Origin: Clostridiales bacterium
GTDB taxonomy: Bacteria > Bacillota > Clostridia > Saccharofermentanales > Saccharofermentanaceae
Length of the DNA stretch: 34,480 bases
Direction: 5' to 3'
NCBI GenBank assembly: GCA_017958365.1
Contig: JAGDCV010000007.1
Coordinates: forward strand, 1-34,480
The notes under the pieces are model-generated. The model was not told the DNA's origin. It saw only the letters and a program-made list of their open reading frames with translations, and did not search any database. The first letter of the stretch is position 1, and the number at the start of each line of letters is the position of its first letter. This document shows, one piece after another, positions 8,516 through 16,593 of the stretch. The translations under genes were made by a program, and so were the position numbers.

Positions 8516-9277
8516 TTACCACCCCATCTGATCGAGCCAGGATCTGACCTTACGCTCACGTGAAGCTATCTGCTCGTCACCCGTCATCTTCCCAAGAACA
8601 AGCTCGCCCTGAACGCCGCCGTCCACAAGATAGATGATACGGTCACTGACAGACGCCACCCTTTCGCTGTGGGTAACCATGAGGACTGTAGTGCCTGCGC
8701 GGTTTGCTTCAAGAAGACGCTGCATTACATCCCGCGAAGCCTTGGAATTCAAAGCTCCCGTGGGCTCATCAGCGAAAAGCACTTTCGGGCTGTTTATAAG
8801 CGCCCTGCAAAGGCACGCACGCTGCAGCTGTCCGCCCGAGACCTCTGTTATCTCACGATCCGAAGTCTCGATTATCTCGAGCTTCCTCATGAGATTCTCG
8901 GCATCCTTACGCACTTCGTCGCGGGGCTTAAGCTTAGCCTGATATGCAGGCAGGATGATGTTGTCGATGATACTTAACTTCTTCATCATATACATCTGCT
9001 GGAAGATAAAGCCCATCTTAAGTAGCCTTATATTAATGAGCTCTTTCTCCTTCATGGAAGTAAGCTCTTCCCCATCAAAGAGCACACTTCCCGCAGTAAC
9101 GCTATCCATGCCGCTTACTGTGTAAAGAAGAGTGGATTTACCCGAACCCGAAGGTCCCATTACGGTGACGAACTCACCCTCATCAACGTTAAGGTTTACA
9201 TTCTGAAGAACATTGTTGCTTTGCTTATCTACGATATAAGTTTTGCAAAGGTCTTTTGTCTTTATGACTGTACTCAT
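8516..9277 (-). CDS. ABC transporter ATPase, MacB/LolD/BceA type
   Basis: The protein has 253 residues and a complete ABC ATPase: Walker A GPSGSGKST (41-49), Q-loop IFQQMYMM, signature EVSGGQLQRACLCRAL, Walker B VLFADEPTGALNSK, and the H-loop VTHSERVAS. The DEPTGAL(N)S phrase and the short spacing are typical of the MacB/LolD/BceA/FtsE subgroup that drives FtsX-type permeases. The ATG is preceded by GGGAGGG. The gene lies 58 bases downstream of the histidine kinase, with no strong terminator in the gap, so it probably shares the kinase operon. It ends at TAA (8516-8518), six bases before the permease ATG. Confidence 0.93.
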   Translation of the reverse strand: MSTVIKTKDLCKTYIVDKQSNNVLQNVNLNVDEGEFVTVMGPSGSGKSTLLYTVSGMDSVTAGSVLFDGEELTSMKEKELINIRLLKMGFIFQQMYMMKKLSIIDNIILPAYQAKLKPRDEVRKDAENLMRKLEIIETSDREITEVSGGQLQRACLCRALINSPKVLFADEPTGALNSKASRDVMQRLLEANRAGTTVLMVTHSERVASVSDRIIYLVDGGVQGELVLGKMTGDEQIASRERKVRSWLDQMGW

Positions 9278-9335
9278 ATTTCCCTCCCATGATCATCTTC
9301 TGACGATATTGTGGAGGAAAACTATTAAAAAACTC

Positions 9336-10664
9336 TTAAACCGGCAAAAAAAGACTGAATTCCGTCTCGGAAGTAATCTCGTTGAACCTTGTAATGACCG
9401 TGCCGCCGAGTTTTCTTGCTATATATGAAGCCTCATAAAGACCTAAGCCGTTGCCTTCCACAGTTTCGGAATTGGAGCCCCTGTAGAAACTGTTAAAGAT
9501 ATAATGTTCCTCATTCTCAGGGACACGGCTGCCGGTATTGCTTACAGTAAACTCATAGCCTTCATCACTCTTATCAATGAGCACACCGATCCTGGTGCCA
9601 TCGCCATACTTGACCGCATTCTCAATAAACTGGGTAAGCACTCTAATAATACCCGATCTGTCGCTTGTTATCATGACACGGCTTTTAAGGTCAACTTCAT
9701 AAGGGATCTTAAGGACACTCATGCGGTTATCGTATTCTTCATGAAGCCATTCCCCGATATCCGTAAGGTAGAACTGTTCGATCTTAGGCTCGTAATCCAC
9801 GATGCTCTGAGATGCGGTGCTAAGAAGTTCCTTAACTATATCCTCGATATCCTGTGTATTTTTCTCAATCTTCTCTGCAACCATGGCATCGTCAGGATCA
9901 GGGGTTCCGTCCTTACGGTATAGCCCGTTCTTCAAAGCCTCGGAATAAAGTCTTATATTCGCGACAGGAGTCTTGATTCCGTGTGCGATCGACGAGAGTA
10001 AAGTCTGTTTCTCCTTCTCCAGAGCACGCAGTTTCTTGCGGTCTCCCGAGAGCCTGTCGGTCAGCATATTCATACCCCAGATATACCTGCCGAAGTATCT
10101 GCCCTTCGACTCAGGTATATGTTCGCCCGTCTCGTTCTTCGCTATCTTCTCAGGGTATGAAGACAGCGTATTAAAAGGCATCAGCACTCTCCTGTCGATA
10201 TAGATAAAGAATACTGTTATGACGATAAACGCGATTACTACAACAGCTTCTGAAAGCATCAAGACCTTAACCTGTCTTGTATCGTCAAATGTAAATACGA
10301 TAAGGCCCTGAATCTCATTGTCACGGGAGATAACCCACGTACTGCCGCTTGTAAGATCCCGGGAGATGATCCCTGTCCCGGTGTCACCTGCCGGGATATA
10401 AGTTACTTCAGACGGAACATTCTGCTTACCATACTGAGAAGCCCATAAAGTTTCTTCCTGCGCTTTCACCGCTTCATAGGCTTCCGTAATATCATCTGAA
10501 GGATATTCTTCGACCTGCTGAACGAATCTGTTTGCCAGTGTATTACGCCTTCCGCTGTCCCCCATAAATATCTGACGCACAGAATAGAAAACTCCAATGC
10601 CAAGACAAACAAAGAGCAAAAGCACCACCAGATACTTGCCGAAATACTTTCTCATGAAGCTCAT
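9336..10664 (-). CDS. Membrane sensor histidine kinase
   Basis: The protein has 442 residues. A first helix (about 10-30) and a second (about 136-156) bracket an extracellular sensor of some 105 residues with no recognised domain. The cytosolic part has a dimerisation/phosphoacceptor box LLSSIAHGIKTPVANIRLYS with His228, an N box (FIENAVKYGDG) and a G box (GNGLGLYEASYIARKLGG). The residue after His, usually Glu or Asp, is Gly here. The gene overlaps the response regulator as ATGA. The first ATG has a GGAG only one base away; the ATG nine bases later (10653-10655) has better spacing and may be the true start. It is expected to phosphorylate the regulator upstream and to control the linked ABC transporter genes. 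Confidence 0.88.
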   Translation of the reverse strand: MSFMRKYFGKYLVVLLLFVCLGIGVFYSVRQIFMGDSGRRNTLANRFVQQVEEYPSDDITEAYEAVKAQEETLWASQYGKQNVPSEVTYIPAGDTGTGIISRDLTSGSTWVISRDNEIQGLIVFTFDDTRQVKVLMLSEAVVVIAFIVITVFFIYIDRRVLMPFNTLSSYPEKIAKNETGEHIPESKGRYFGRYIWGMNMLTDRLSGDRKKLRALEKEKQTLLSSIAHGIKTPVANIRLYSEALKNGLYRKDGTPDPDDAMVAEKIEKNTQDIEDIVKELLSTASQSIVDYEPKIEQFYLTDIGEWLHEEYDNRMSVLKIPYEVDLKSRVMITSDRSGIIRVLTQFIENAVKYGDGTRIGVLIDKSDEGYEFTVSNTGSRVPENEEHYIFNSFYRGSNSETVEGNGLGLYEASYIARKLGGTVITRFNEITSETEFSLFLPV

Positions 10665-11344
10665 TCTCCGCCGAATCTGTAGCCGACACGCCAGACTGTA
10701 TGGATATACTTAGGATCCTTAGGATCGTCTTCTATCTTCTCTCTTAGCCATCTTATATATACTGCAACAGTCGATACGTCAGAGTCACAATCCGTCCCCC
10801 ACACAGCATCAAATAAAGTCTCCTTCGGTATGACCTTCTCAGGATGCTTAATGAAGTAGATAAGCATCTCAAGTTCCTTACCGCTTATCTGAATCGCCTT
10901 TTCACCCTTGTGAACAGACATTGTATTAAGATCCACCGTGAGATCTTTATACTTGATGATCCTGTTATCCTCAGAATCGTCGGGGTAGTTTCTTCTTAAT
11001 GTAGCCTTTACCTTCGACAACAGAAACGGAAAATAGAAAGGCTTTCCTATGAAATCGTCAGCACCGATATCAAGTCCTAAGATCTTGCTGTCATCATCAT
11101 CTTTTGCACTCATCATGATGACAGGGATATTCTGCTCCTTACGAAGAAGTCTCAGCGTCTCGAATCCGTCAAGTCCAGGCAGCATGACATCAAGAAGCAT
11201 CAGCTTATAATCCTCTTCTTTAAGCCTGAGGATAGCCTTCTCACCGTTATCGATAAGTTCAACGGAATAATCTTCTCTTAGGAGCAGGTCACGGATCAGT
11301 GTACCGAGTTCACTGTTATCTTCAACAATCAGAATATCCGTCAT
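10661..11344 (-). CDS. OmpR/PhoB-family response regulator
   Basis: The protein has 227 residues from the ATG at 11342-11344, which follows GGAGAGGG; an in-frame upstream extension runs into the tRNA terminator and is rejected. The receiver domain starts DILIVEDNSELG with acidic residues 8-9, the phospho-acceptor Asp52 in LMLLDVMLPGLDG, a MMSAKDDD switch region and Lys in GKPFYF. The C-terminal winged helix (about 130-225) reads KDLTVDLNTMSVHKGEKAIQ, then ETLFDAVWGTDCDSDVSTVAVYIRWLREKI and the usual IHTVWRVGYRF ending. It is the DNA-binding partner of the overlapping kinase gene and likely activates the downstream ABC transporter and lipoprotein genes. Confidence 0.94.
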   Translation of the reverse strand: MTDILIVEDNSELGTLIRDLLLREDYSVELIDNGEKAILRLKEEDYKLMLLDVMLPGLDGFETLRLLRKEQNIPVIMMSAKDDDDSKILGLDIGADDFIGKPFYFPFLLSKVKATLRRNYPDDSEDNRIIKYKDLTVDLNTMSVHKGEKAIQISGKELEMLIYFIKHPEKVIPKETLFDAVWGTDCDSDVSTVAVYIRWLREKIEDDPKDPKYIHTVWRVGYRFGGE

Positions 11345-11381
11345 AACCCTCTCCTGAGTAAATTCAAGCTTATCAAAGTCT

Positions 11382-11387
11382 ATTATA
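11382..11387 (-). promoter_or_regulatory. -10 element for the two-component/ABC operon
   Basis: A perfect TATAAT on the minus strand lies 37 bases upstream of the response regulator ATG, just downstream of the tRNA terminator T-tract. The -35 position (TTTTCT-like) is poor, as might be expected of an activated promoter. Tentative. Confidence 0.45.
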
Positions 11388-11396
11388 CATTTATTG

Positions 11397-11433
11397 GAAA
11401 AAGAAAACCCGTAAGCTTTCACCTACGGGTCTT
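11397..11433 (-). terminator. Intrinsic terminator after tRNA-Lys
   Basis: On the minus strand AAGACCCGTA pairs with TACGGGTTTT (ten pairs, one G-U) around a ten-base loop, followed by TTTTCTTTTT. It lies eight bases after the CCA end of the tRNA and separates it from the response-regulator promoter. Confidence 0.85.
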
Positions 11434-11440
11434 ATCTATC

Positions 11441-11516
11441 TGGTGCACCTCCAGGGACTCGAACCCTGGGCCCACTGATTAAGAGTCAGTTGCTCTACCA
11501 TCTGAGCTAGAGGTGC
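11441..11516 (-). tRNA. tRNA-Lys (anticodon CTT)
   Basis: A complete 76-base cloverleaf is present with an encoded CCA end. The acceptor stem GCACCTC/GAGGTGC is seven perfect pairs; the D arm is GCTC-AGATGGTA-GAGC; the anticodon arm ACTGA-CTCTTAA-TCAGT carries CTT at positions 34-36, which reads AAG (lysine); the variable loop is GGGCC; the T arm is CAGGG-TTCGAGT-CCCTG. It is transcribed alone from a near-consensus promoter and ends at an intrinsic terminator. Confidence 0.98.
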
Positions 11517-11530
11517 TTGACAGCCTGTTA

Positions 11531-11558
11531 ATTATAACATTGCCAATTCAGATGTCAA
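11531..11558 (-). promoter_or_regulatory. Near-ideal sigma-A promoter of tRNA-Lys
   Basis: On the minus strand a perfect TTGACA (complement of 11553-11558) and a perfect TATAAT (complement of 11531-11536) are 16 bases apart, and the -10 is extended (TGTTATAAT). This is the strongest promoter seen in the window and fits a stable RNA gene. The predicted start lies about seven bases upstream of the mature tRNA. Confidence 0.92.
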
Positions 11559-11590
11559 CACTAAATTTGTCTTTTTTCAGGCTATACCGA

Positions 11591-13042
11591 TCAGACGTTT
11601 AATTCGACTTCTTCTACCTTCAGATCATCCTTATGAGATGCAAGAATCGGGGTTACAACCTCATCGAGGAAAGCCGTGACCTGTTCGGGGCAGCGACCAA
11701 TGTAAAGCTTGGGATCAGCCACCTTAAGAAGATCATCCATCGTAAGACCGAATTTGGGATCGGCAGCGATTCTCTCAAGAAGGTCATTAGGCTTTCCTTC
11801 CTGCTTGACTACGGCACCCGCCTGCATGGAAAGCTGTCTGATCTCCTCGTGAAGTTCCTGTCTGTTTCCGCCCTTCTTGGTAACTTCCATCATGATATTC
11901 TCTGTCATCATGAAAGGAAGTTCATCCATGATGTGCTTCTCGATCATCTTGGGATAAACGACAAGACCTGAAACGATATTTGTATAGATACCGAGGATAG
12001 CATCAACTGCAAGGAATGCCTCCGGTACGGAGATTCTCTTATTAGCTGAGTCATCCAGAGTTCTTTCAAACCACTGCTCTGAAGCTGTCATGGCAGGATT
12101 AAGGATATCCGCGATCACATAGCGTGACAAAGAAGCTATTCTCTCGGATCTCATGGGATTTCTCTTATAAGCCATCGCAGAAGAACCGATCTGGTTCTTT
12201 TCGAAGGGCTCCTCGATCTCCTTCAAGTGCTGGAGAAGTCTAATGTCATTCGAGAACTTGTGAGCACTCTGTGCAATTGCAGACAAAGCCGAAAGAACGG
12301 TAAAGTCGATCTTTCTGGAGTAGGTCTGTCCTGATACATAGTAAGAGGAAGCAAAGCCCATCTTCTGGCAGATCTTCTTATCAAGTTCAACACACTTGCC
12401 ATTATCACCTTCAAACAGATCCATGAATGAAGCCTGTGTGCCTGTCGTTCCCTTACAGCCGAGAAGCTTCAATGAAGCGATGGCATTCTCAACAGTTTCG
12501 AGATCAAACACCAGATCCTGAAGCCAGAGCGAAGCTCTCTTGCCAACCGTTACAAGCTGTGCAGGCTGGAAATGAGTAAAGCCCAACGTAGGCATGGCCT
12601 TATATTCATCCGCGAACGAAGCGAGCTTTGAGATGAGAACCACAAGTCTCTTCTTAACAAGCTCGAGCGCATCTCTCATTATGATGATGTCAGTATTATC
12701 ACCGACATAACAGGAAGTTGCACCAAGGTGAATTATGCCGTCTGCACCAGATTCCTTAACCTGCTTACCATAAGAATGGACATGCGCCATTACGTCATGA
12801 CGACGGATCTTCTCCTCTTTGGCTGCATCCTCGTAATCGATCTCATCCTTATGAGCCTTAAGGTCAGCTATCTGCTCATCAGTTATGTTAAGACCAAGTT
12901 CCTTCTCTGCTTCAGCCAAAGCAATCCAGAGAAGCCTCCAGGTCTTAAATTTCTTATCAGGAGAGAAGATATACTGCATCTCCTTACTTGCATAACGCGA
13001 ATTTAAAGGACTCTCATATGAGGGCTTGGAAGTTAAAGACAT
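11591..13042 (-). CDS. purB: Adenylosuccinate lyase
   Basis: The 483-residue enzyme splits fumarate from SAICAR and from adenylosuccinate in purine synthesis. It has the fumarase/aspartase superfamily signature GSSAMAYKRNP (286-296), the catalytic histidine region GFTHFQPAQ (His157), and HDVMAHVHSYG near residue 82. The N-terminal SPLNSRYASKEMQYIFSPD is typical of the longer clostridial form. GGAGG lies six bases before the ATG. The gene follows the aminotransferase by 21 bases and very likely shares its promoter; the pairing links aspartate supply to an aspartate-consuming pathway. No terminator hairpin was found after the stop. Confidence 0.97.
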   Translation of the reverse strand: MSLTSKPSYESPLNSRYASKEMQYIFSPDKKFKTWRLLWIALAEAEKELGLNITDEQIADLKAHKDEIDYEDAAKEEKIRRHDVMAHVHSYGKQVKESGADGIIHLGATSCYVGDNTDIIIMRDALELVKKRLVVLISKLASFADEYKAMPTLGFTHFQPAQLVTVGKRASLWLQDLVFDLETVENAIASLKLLGCKGTTGTQASFMDLFEGDNGKCVELDKKICQKMGFASSYYVSGQTYSRKIDFTVLSALSAIAQSAHKFSNDIRLLQHLKEIEEPFEKNQIGSSAMAYKRNPMRSERIASLSRYVIADILNPAMTASEQWFERTLDDSANKRISVPEAFLAVDAILGIYTNIVSGLVVYPKMIEKHIMDELPFMMTENIMMEVTKKGGNRQELHEEIRQLSMQAGAVVKQEGKPNDLLERIAADPKFGLTMDDLLKVADPKLYIGRCPEQVTAFLDEVVTPILASHKDDLKVEEVELNV

Positions 13043-13063
13043 ATAGGCCTCCGTATCAAACTA

Positions 13064-14350
13064 TTAAACTGAAAGTAATTTCTCTACGGCAGATAGTTTA
13101 ACACAAACGGCAAATACTTCGACAGCCTTATTTATGTCTTCTAATGACGGGAAACTCGGAGCAACTCTGATATTGGAGTCATCAGGATCGATACCATAAG
13201 GATATGTAGCGCCTGCGGGAGTAAAGGCAACACCTAGTTCCTTACACTTTGCTACTACAGCCTTGGCTGTACCGGGCACTGTGTATACAGAGATAAAATA
13301 TCCACCGAGAGGCTTATGCCATGTAGCAGCTTCCGTTCCTGCAATCTCCTTCTCGAGGATATCGAGTGTAAGTTCGAACTTGGGACGCAGGATATCTGCA
13401 TGACGGCTCATGTGCTTCTTGAGTTCTTCAACATTGGGGAGTTTTCTGATGTGAGCCAGCTGATTTACCTTATTGGCACCGATAGTCTGGATACCCATGA
13501 TCTTAACAGCCTGCTTCATATTCTCTTCGTTAGCAACGATCACGGATATACCTGCACTTGCAAAAGTAATCTTTGAAGTGGAAGCAAACTCATAAACTCT
13601 CGAAGGATTGCCGGCTTCCTTACAAAGGCTGAGAATATCAGGCAAAGAACCCTGCTTGGACTCCTCATTATAAAGATGATGAACAACGTAAGCGTTATCC
13701 CAATAGATCCTGAAATCAGGAGCAGCCGTCTTCATGGAAGCAAGCCTTCTGCAAACTTCCTCAGAATATACATATCCGTCCGGATTTGTGTAGCAAGGAA
13801 CATTCCAGATACCGAGAACGAGAGGATCCTTAACAAGCTCCTCAACGATATCCATATCAGGACCATCCTCCTTAAGAGGAACTGCAATAAGCTCAAATCC
13901 GCACTGCTCTGTTACCTTGAAGTGTCTGTCGTAACCCGGTACAGGGCAAAGCCACTTTCTGCCTTCAACCTGAGACCAGGGCTTAGGTGAATCGTGCTCA
14001 CCGAATACCATAGCACGCATGATTGAGTCGAACATAAGGTTAAGGCTCGAGCCGTTACCTACATATATATTCTCGGGAGAAGTCTTAAGCACATCAGCGA
14101 AAAGCTTCTTTACTTCAGAAAGTCCTGTAGCAACACCATAGTTTCTGGTATCAGAGCCGTCCTCGGAAATGAAGCCATCCTTTGAAAGAGTGTCATACAT
14201 GGTATTAGACATATCAAGCTGATCGGGAGCCGGCTTTCCTCTTGTCATGTTAAGTGAAAGATTCATAGCCTTGAAGCCTTCTACGCGCTTCTCCAATTCA
14301 GCCTTTTCTGCCAAAAGCTCTTCCTTGCTCATCTGCTTGTAAGATTTCAT
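13064..14350 (-). CDS. Class I aminotransferase, aspartate aminotransferase subgroup Ic-like
   Basis: The 428-residue protein is a PLP-dependent fold type I enzyme. Lys260 in FASTSKITFASAG is the expected Schiff-base lysine, Asp218 in RIYWDNAYVVHH should contact the pyridine nitrogen, and NVPCYTNPDGYVYS corresponds to the N-P-x-G loop. The N-terminal SLNMTRGKPAPDQLDMS and the RNYGVATGLSEVKKLFADVL segment are characteristic of the MocR-like 'Aminotran_MocR' group (aspartate aminotransferase subgroup Ic), not the classical aspC group. GGAGG precedes the ATG by six bases. It probably interconverts aspartate and oxaloacetate with glutamate; the exact amino acid preference is inferred. Confidence 0.85.
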   Translation of the reverse strand: MKSYKQMSKEELLAEKAELEKRVEGFKAMNLSLNMTRGKPAPDQLDMSNTMYDTLSKDGFISEDGSDTRNYGVATGLSEVKKLFADVLKTSPENIYVGNGSSLNLMFDSIMRAMVFGEHDSPKPWSQVEGRKWLCPVPGYDRHFKVTEQCGFELIAVPLKEDGPDMDIVEELVKDPLVLGIWNVPCYTNPDGYVYSEEVCRRLASMKTAAPDFRIYWDNAYVVHHLYNEESKQGSLPDILSLCKEAGNPSRVYEFASTSKITFASAGISVIVANEENMKQAVKIMGIQTIGANKVNQLAHIRKLPNVEELKKHMSRHADILRPKFELTLDILEKEIAGTEAATWHKPLGGYFISVYTVPGTAKAVVAKCKELGVAFTPAGATYPYGIDPDDSNIRVAPSFPSLEDINKAVEVFAVCVKLSAVEKLLSV

Positions 14351-14426
14351 ATTGACCTCCGGTTTTTGAATTATCTATTGCATAAAATTGCAAATTTGGT
14401 GGTATCGTTCTTTTTTAACCTTGATA

Positions 14427-14455
14427 ATTATAGACATCTTGCAAGTTTAAAGCAA
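14427..14455 (-). promoter_or_regulatory. Promoter of the aminotransferase-purB unit
   Basis: On the minus strand TTGCTT (complement of 14450-14455) and a perfect TATAAT (complement of 14427-14432) are 17 bases apart. The predicted start lies about 70 bases before the aminotransferase ATG. The leader is AT-rich with the repeated phrase TTGCAA/TTTTGCAAT-like tracts; no riboswitch fold was recognised. Confidence 0.65.
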
Positions 14456-14475
14456 TAATTATTCATAATCATATT

Positions 14476-14835
14476 CTAAAAAGGTATAATTTCTACATTT
14501 TGTATCAAACCGTCGCGCCTGTGCGTTACACATCCTGCCAAAAAGTGCACATTGTAGTCATATAACTTGTATTTATTTATAAGAACTTTTGATGTATTCA
14601 GCATCTTTTTCCTCTTTTTGAAAGTTATCGAAGCTGCCGGGTCGGCATATAACGTCCCTTCGAGCCTGGACTTAACCTCAACGATGTAAAGATCATTATC
14701 TTTTGTCATCACTACATCCAACTCTCCCATGTTATGCACGGTAAAATTCCTTACAAGGAAGTGATAACCCTGAGCCGCCATTCGTCTTATAACAGCATCT
14801 TCAGCTTCATTTCCTATGTATTTTGTCTTTCTCAT
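14476..14835 (-). CDS. yraN: YraN/UPF0102 family endonuclease-like protein
   Basis: The protein has 119 residues from the ATG at 14833-14835, which follows GGGAGAAA. It starts RKTKYIGNEAEDAVIRRMAA and carries the UPF0102 core HNMGELDVVMTKDNDLYIVE with VEVKSR, which is the GExD...ExK metal-binding pattern of the restriction-endonuclease/Holliday-junction-resolvase fold. The family is widespread and its role is not settled. An in-frame upstream extension of 47 codons runs antisense through birA and is rejected. The gene is divergent from birA; the two start codons are only 31 bases apart. Confidence 0.88.
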   Translation of the reverse strand: MRKTKYIGNEAEDAVIRRMAAQGYHFLVRNFTVHNMGELDVVMTKDNDLYIVEVKSRLEGTLYADPAASITFKKRKKMLNTSKVLINKYKLYDYNVHFLAGCVTHRRDGLIQNVEIIPF

Positions 14836-14853
14836 ATTATTTCTCCCATGTGT

Positions 14854-14859
14854 TAGAAT
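14854..14859 (+). promoter_or_regulatory. Extended -10 of a possibly leaderless birA transcript
   Basis: TGTTAGAAT (14851-14859) is an extended -10. Seven bases later is the birA ATG, so the transcript would start at or next to the A of the start codon. No Shine-Dalgarno sequence lies before this ATG. On the other strand TATTCT (complement of 14855-14860) could serve yraN. Confidence 0.45.
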
Positions 14860-14866
14860 AGTGCCT

Positions 14867-15862
14867 ATGATCAGCACCAAGGATTTTGTTTTATCAAAAC
14901 TACTGAACGCCGAAGAATTTATATCGGGCGAAGTTTTATCATCCGAACTTAATATCAGCAGAGCTGCCGTAAACACGGCTGTCAGAACTTTGAAAGCTGA
15001 CGGCTACGATATAACCTCCACTACCAACAAAGGATACAGGCTCATGAATCACCCTGACATCCTTTCTCCCGGAGAAGTAAGAGCGAAGCTCCCTAAACGC
15101 GACAACGTAATAGTTCTTCCCGAGGTTGATTCCACGAACAAGTATCTTAAGGAACTTGCATATGAAGGCGCAGCTGACAGAACCGTTGTCATATCTGACT
15201 GCCAAACCGCAGGAAGAGGCAGACTCGGAAGATCCTTCCACTCTCCCTCGGGAACAGGCATATATCTTTCATATCTTATGAGGCCAACGGTTAAGCCAGA
15301 ATTTATAAGCACCATCACCTGCTGGTCTGCGGTTGCAGTTGCAAATGCTATCTCATCCGTATGCGATATCACTCCGTCCATTAAGTGGGTTAATGATCTT
15401 CTCATAAATGATATGAAGATCTGCGGAATCCTTACCGAGATGAACATAGAACCCGAGATAGGAGCCATAAGCAGTGTTGTCATAGGAATCGGAATCAATG
15501 TTAACGAGAGCAGGTCCGAGTTCCCCTTAGAACTTCAGAGTATTGCTTCATCAATCCGCCATGAATCCAAACTTAAAGAACCTATACACCGTGCTTCCCT
15601 GGCTGCAGCATTAATTGAAGAACTCGATAAGATGTGCTCGCTTTTCCCTTCGGCGCATGAAGAATATCTGAAGTCATACCGGAAGCTTTGCTCAACGGTC
15701 GGACTTAATGTCAGCGTGGTAAATGCACACAACCATACTTCAGAGATTCCGAGACTTGGTAAGGCTACGGGAGTCGGTGATGATTTCTCTTTGCAGGTTA
15801 AGTTCGAAGACGGACATACAGAGAATCTTTCAAGCGGAGAAGTCTCGATCATACGCAGATAA
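14867..15862 (+). CDS. birA: Bifunctional biotin-protein ligase / biotin repressor
   Basis: The protein has 331 residues from the ATG at 14867. Residues about 1-65 form a winged helix (ELNISRAAVNTAVRTLKADG, then TTNKGYRL) that in this family binds biotin operators. The ligase core follows: VDSTNKYLKE, the adenylate-binding GRGRLGRSFHSPSGTGIYLS, KWVNDLLINDMKICG and GIGINVNESR, and a small C-terminal SH3-like domain ends the protein (GEVSIIRR). It makes biotinyl-5'-AMP and attaches biotin to carboxylase subunits. The start has no ribosome binding site and sits right after an extended -10, so the mRNA may be leaderless; an earlier in-frame ATG at 14816 lies inside yraN and gives a hydrophobic leader foreign to the family. 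Its last 14 bases overlap comEA tail to tail. Confidence 0.93.
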   Translation: MISTKDFVLSKLLNAEEFISGEVLSSELNISRAAVNTAVRTLKADGYDITSTTNKGYRLMNHPDILSPGEVRAKLPKRDNVIVLPEVDSTNKYLKELAYEGAADRTVVISDCQTAGRGRLGRSFHSPSGTGIYLSYLMRPTVKPEFISTITCWSAVAVANAISSVCDITPSIKWVNDLLINDMKICGILTEMNIEPEIGAISSVVIGIGINVNESRSEFPLELQSIASSIRHESKLKEPIHRASLAAALIEELDKMCSLFPSAHEEYLKSYRKLCSTVGLNVSVVNAHNHTSEIPRLGKATGVGDDFSLQVKFEDGHTENLSSGEVSIIRR

Positions 15863-16529
15863 GATCTCTGATATTATTGAATTTTGCTTCCCCGATCCCC
15901 GGAACATTCATGATGTCTTCTGTCATCACAAAAGGAGTCTGTTCCCTGTATTCGATTATCGATCGTGCCGTCGCTTCCCCAATCCCCGGAAGAGTCATTA
16001 ATTCTGACTCGGATGCCGTATTGATGTTGATAAGGGTTGCCGTTTGCTCCTGAGGCGAAGTCTGACTGTCTCCCCATGTTATCTGATCAGCATCCCTGAT
16101 TATCTCGTTACTTTCATATTCTTCATATGCATACGGTATATAAATGGAAATATTGGATTCCATTATGTATACAAGGTTTACACGTTCTACCGCAGCATCA
16201 TCTGTCATACCTCCTGCAAGCGCGACAGCATCATTAATGATAGAACCGGCACTTAATTCATATACCCCGGGCTGATTAACAGCCCCGCAGACATAAACAC
16301 TTATAAGGGAACTCGTCTCCTCCATGAAGTTCTCGGTGGTATCATCAACTGATACTTCAGTCTCTGTTACAAAAGTCTCAATAGAACCCGCCTCAACGGT
16401 TACCCGTGATGCTTTATCTACGGTACCGTTCAAAACCAGCTTGTAGAAAAGACTCATAAGCGTGATCAAAATGAACGCCGCTATGTAAACGGCGTTCTTA
16501 TCAAAACGTTTTTTGCCATTACTGAACAT
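15849..16529 (-). CDS. comEA: ComEA-like competence DNA receptor (SLBB + helix-hairpin-helix)
   Basis: The protein has 226 residues from the ATG at 16527-16529, which follows AAGGAAGG; a start 33 bases earlier has no ribosome site. A single N-terminal helix (AVYIAAFILITLMSLFYKLV) anchors it outside the membrane. A Thr/Glu-rich linker leads to an SLBB domain (SVYVCGAVNQPGVYELSAGS, then INDAVALAGGMT) and a C-terminal helix-hairpin-helix pair (NINTASESELMTLPGIGEAT, then NVPGIGEAKFNNIRDLI) that binds double-stranded DNA. In naturally competent Gram-positive bacteria ComEA is the DNA receptor for uptake; comEC was not seen in the window. It lies 64 bases after rsfS and may be cotranscribed. Confidence 0.93.
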   Translation of the reverse strand: MFSNGKKRFDKNAVYIAAFILITLMSLFYKLVLNGTVDKASRVTVEAGSIETFVTETEVSVDDTTENFMEETSSLISVYVCGAVNQPGVYELSAGSIINDAVALAGGMTDDAAVERVNLVYIMESNISIYIPYAYEEYESNEIIRDADQITWGDSQTSPQEQTATLININTASESELMTLPGIGEATARSIIEYREQTPFVMTEDIMNVPGIGEAKFNNIRDLICV

Positions 16530-16593
16530 AAGCCATCCTTCCTTAAAGAACGGCATTGGCATTACTTATATAAGATCAGGTAAGAAATGGAGT

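Noticed and set aside
11345..11422. N-terminal extension of the response regulator (MKAYGFSFSNKC...)
   Set aside because: It would start inside the tRNA terminator and overlap the -10; the internal ATG has a strong ribosome site and matches the family start.
11522..11583. Inverted repeat AGCCTG/CAGGCT around the tRNA promoter
   Set aside because: Six bases with about 50 bases between arms is within chance and has no clear role.
14351..14475. Riboswitch upstream of the aminotransferase
   Set aside because: The leader is AT-rich with no conserved riboswitch core that I can recognise.
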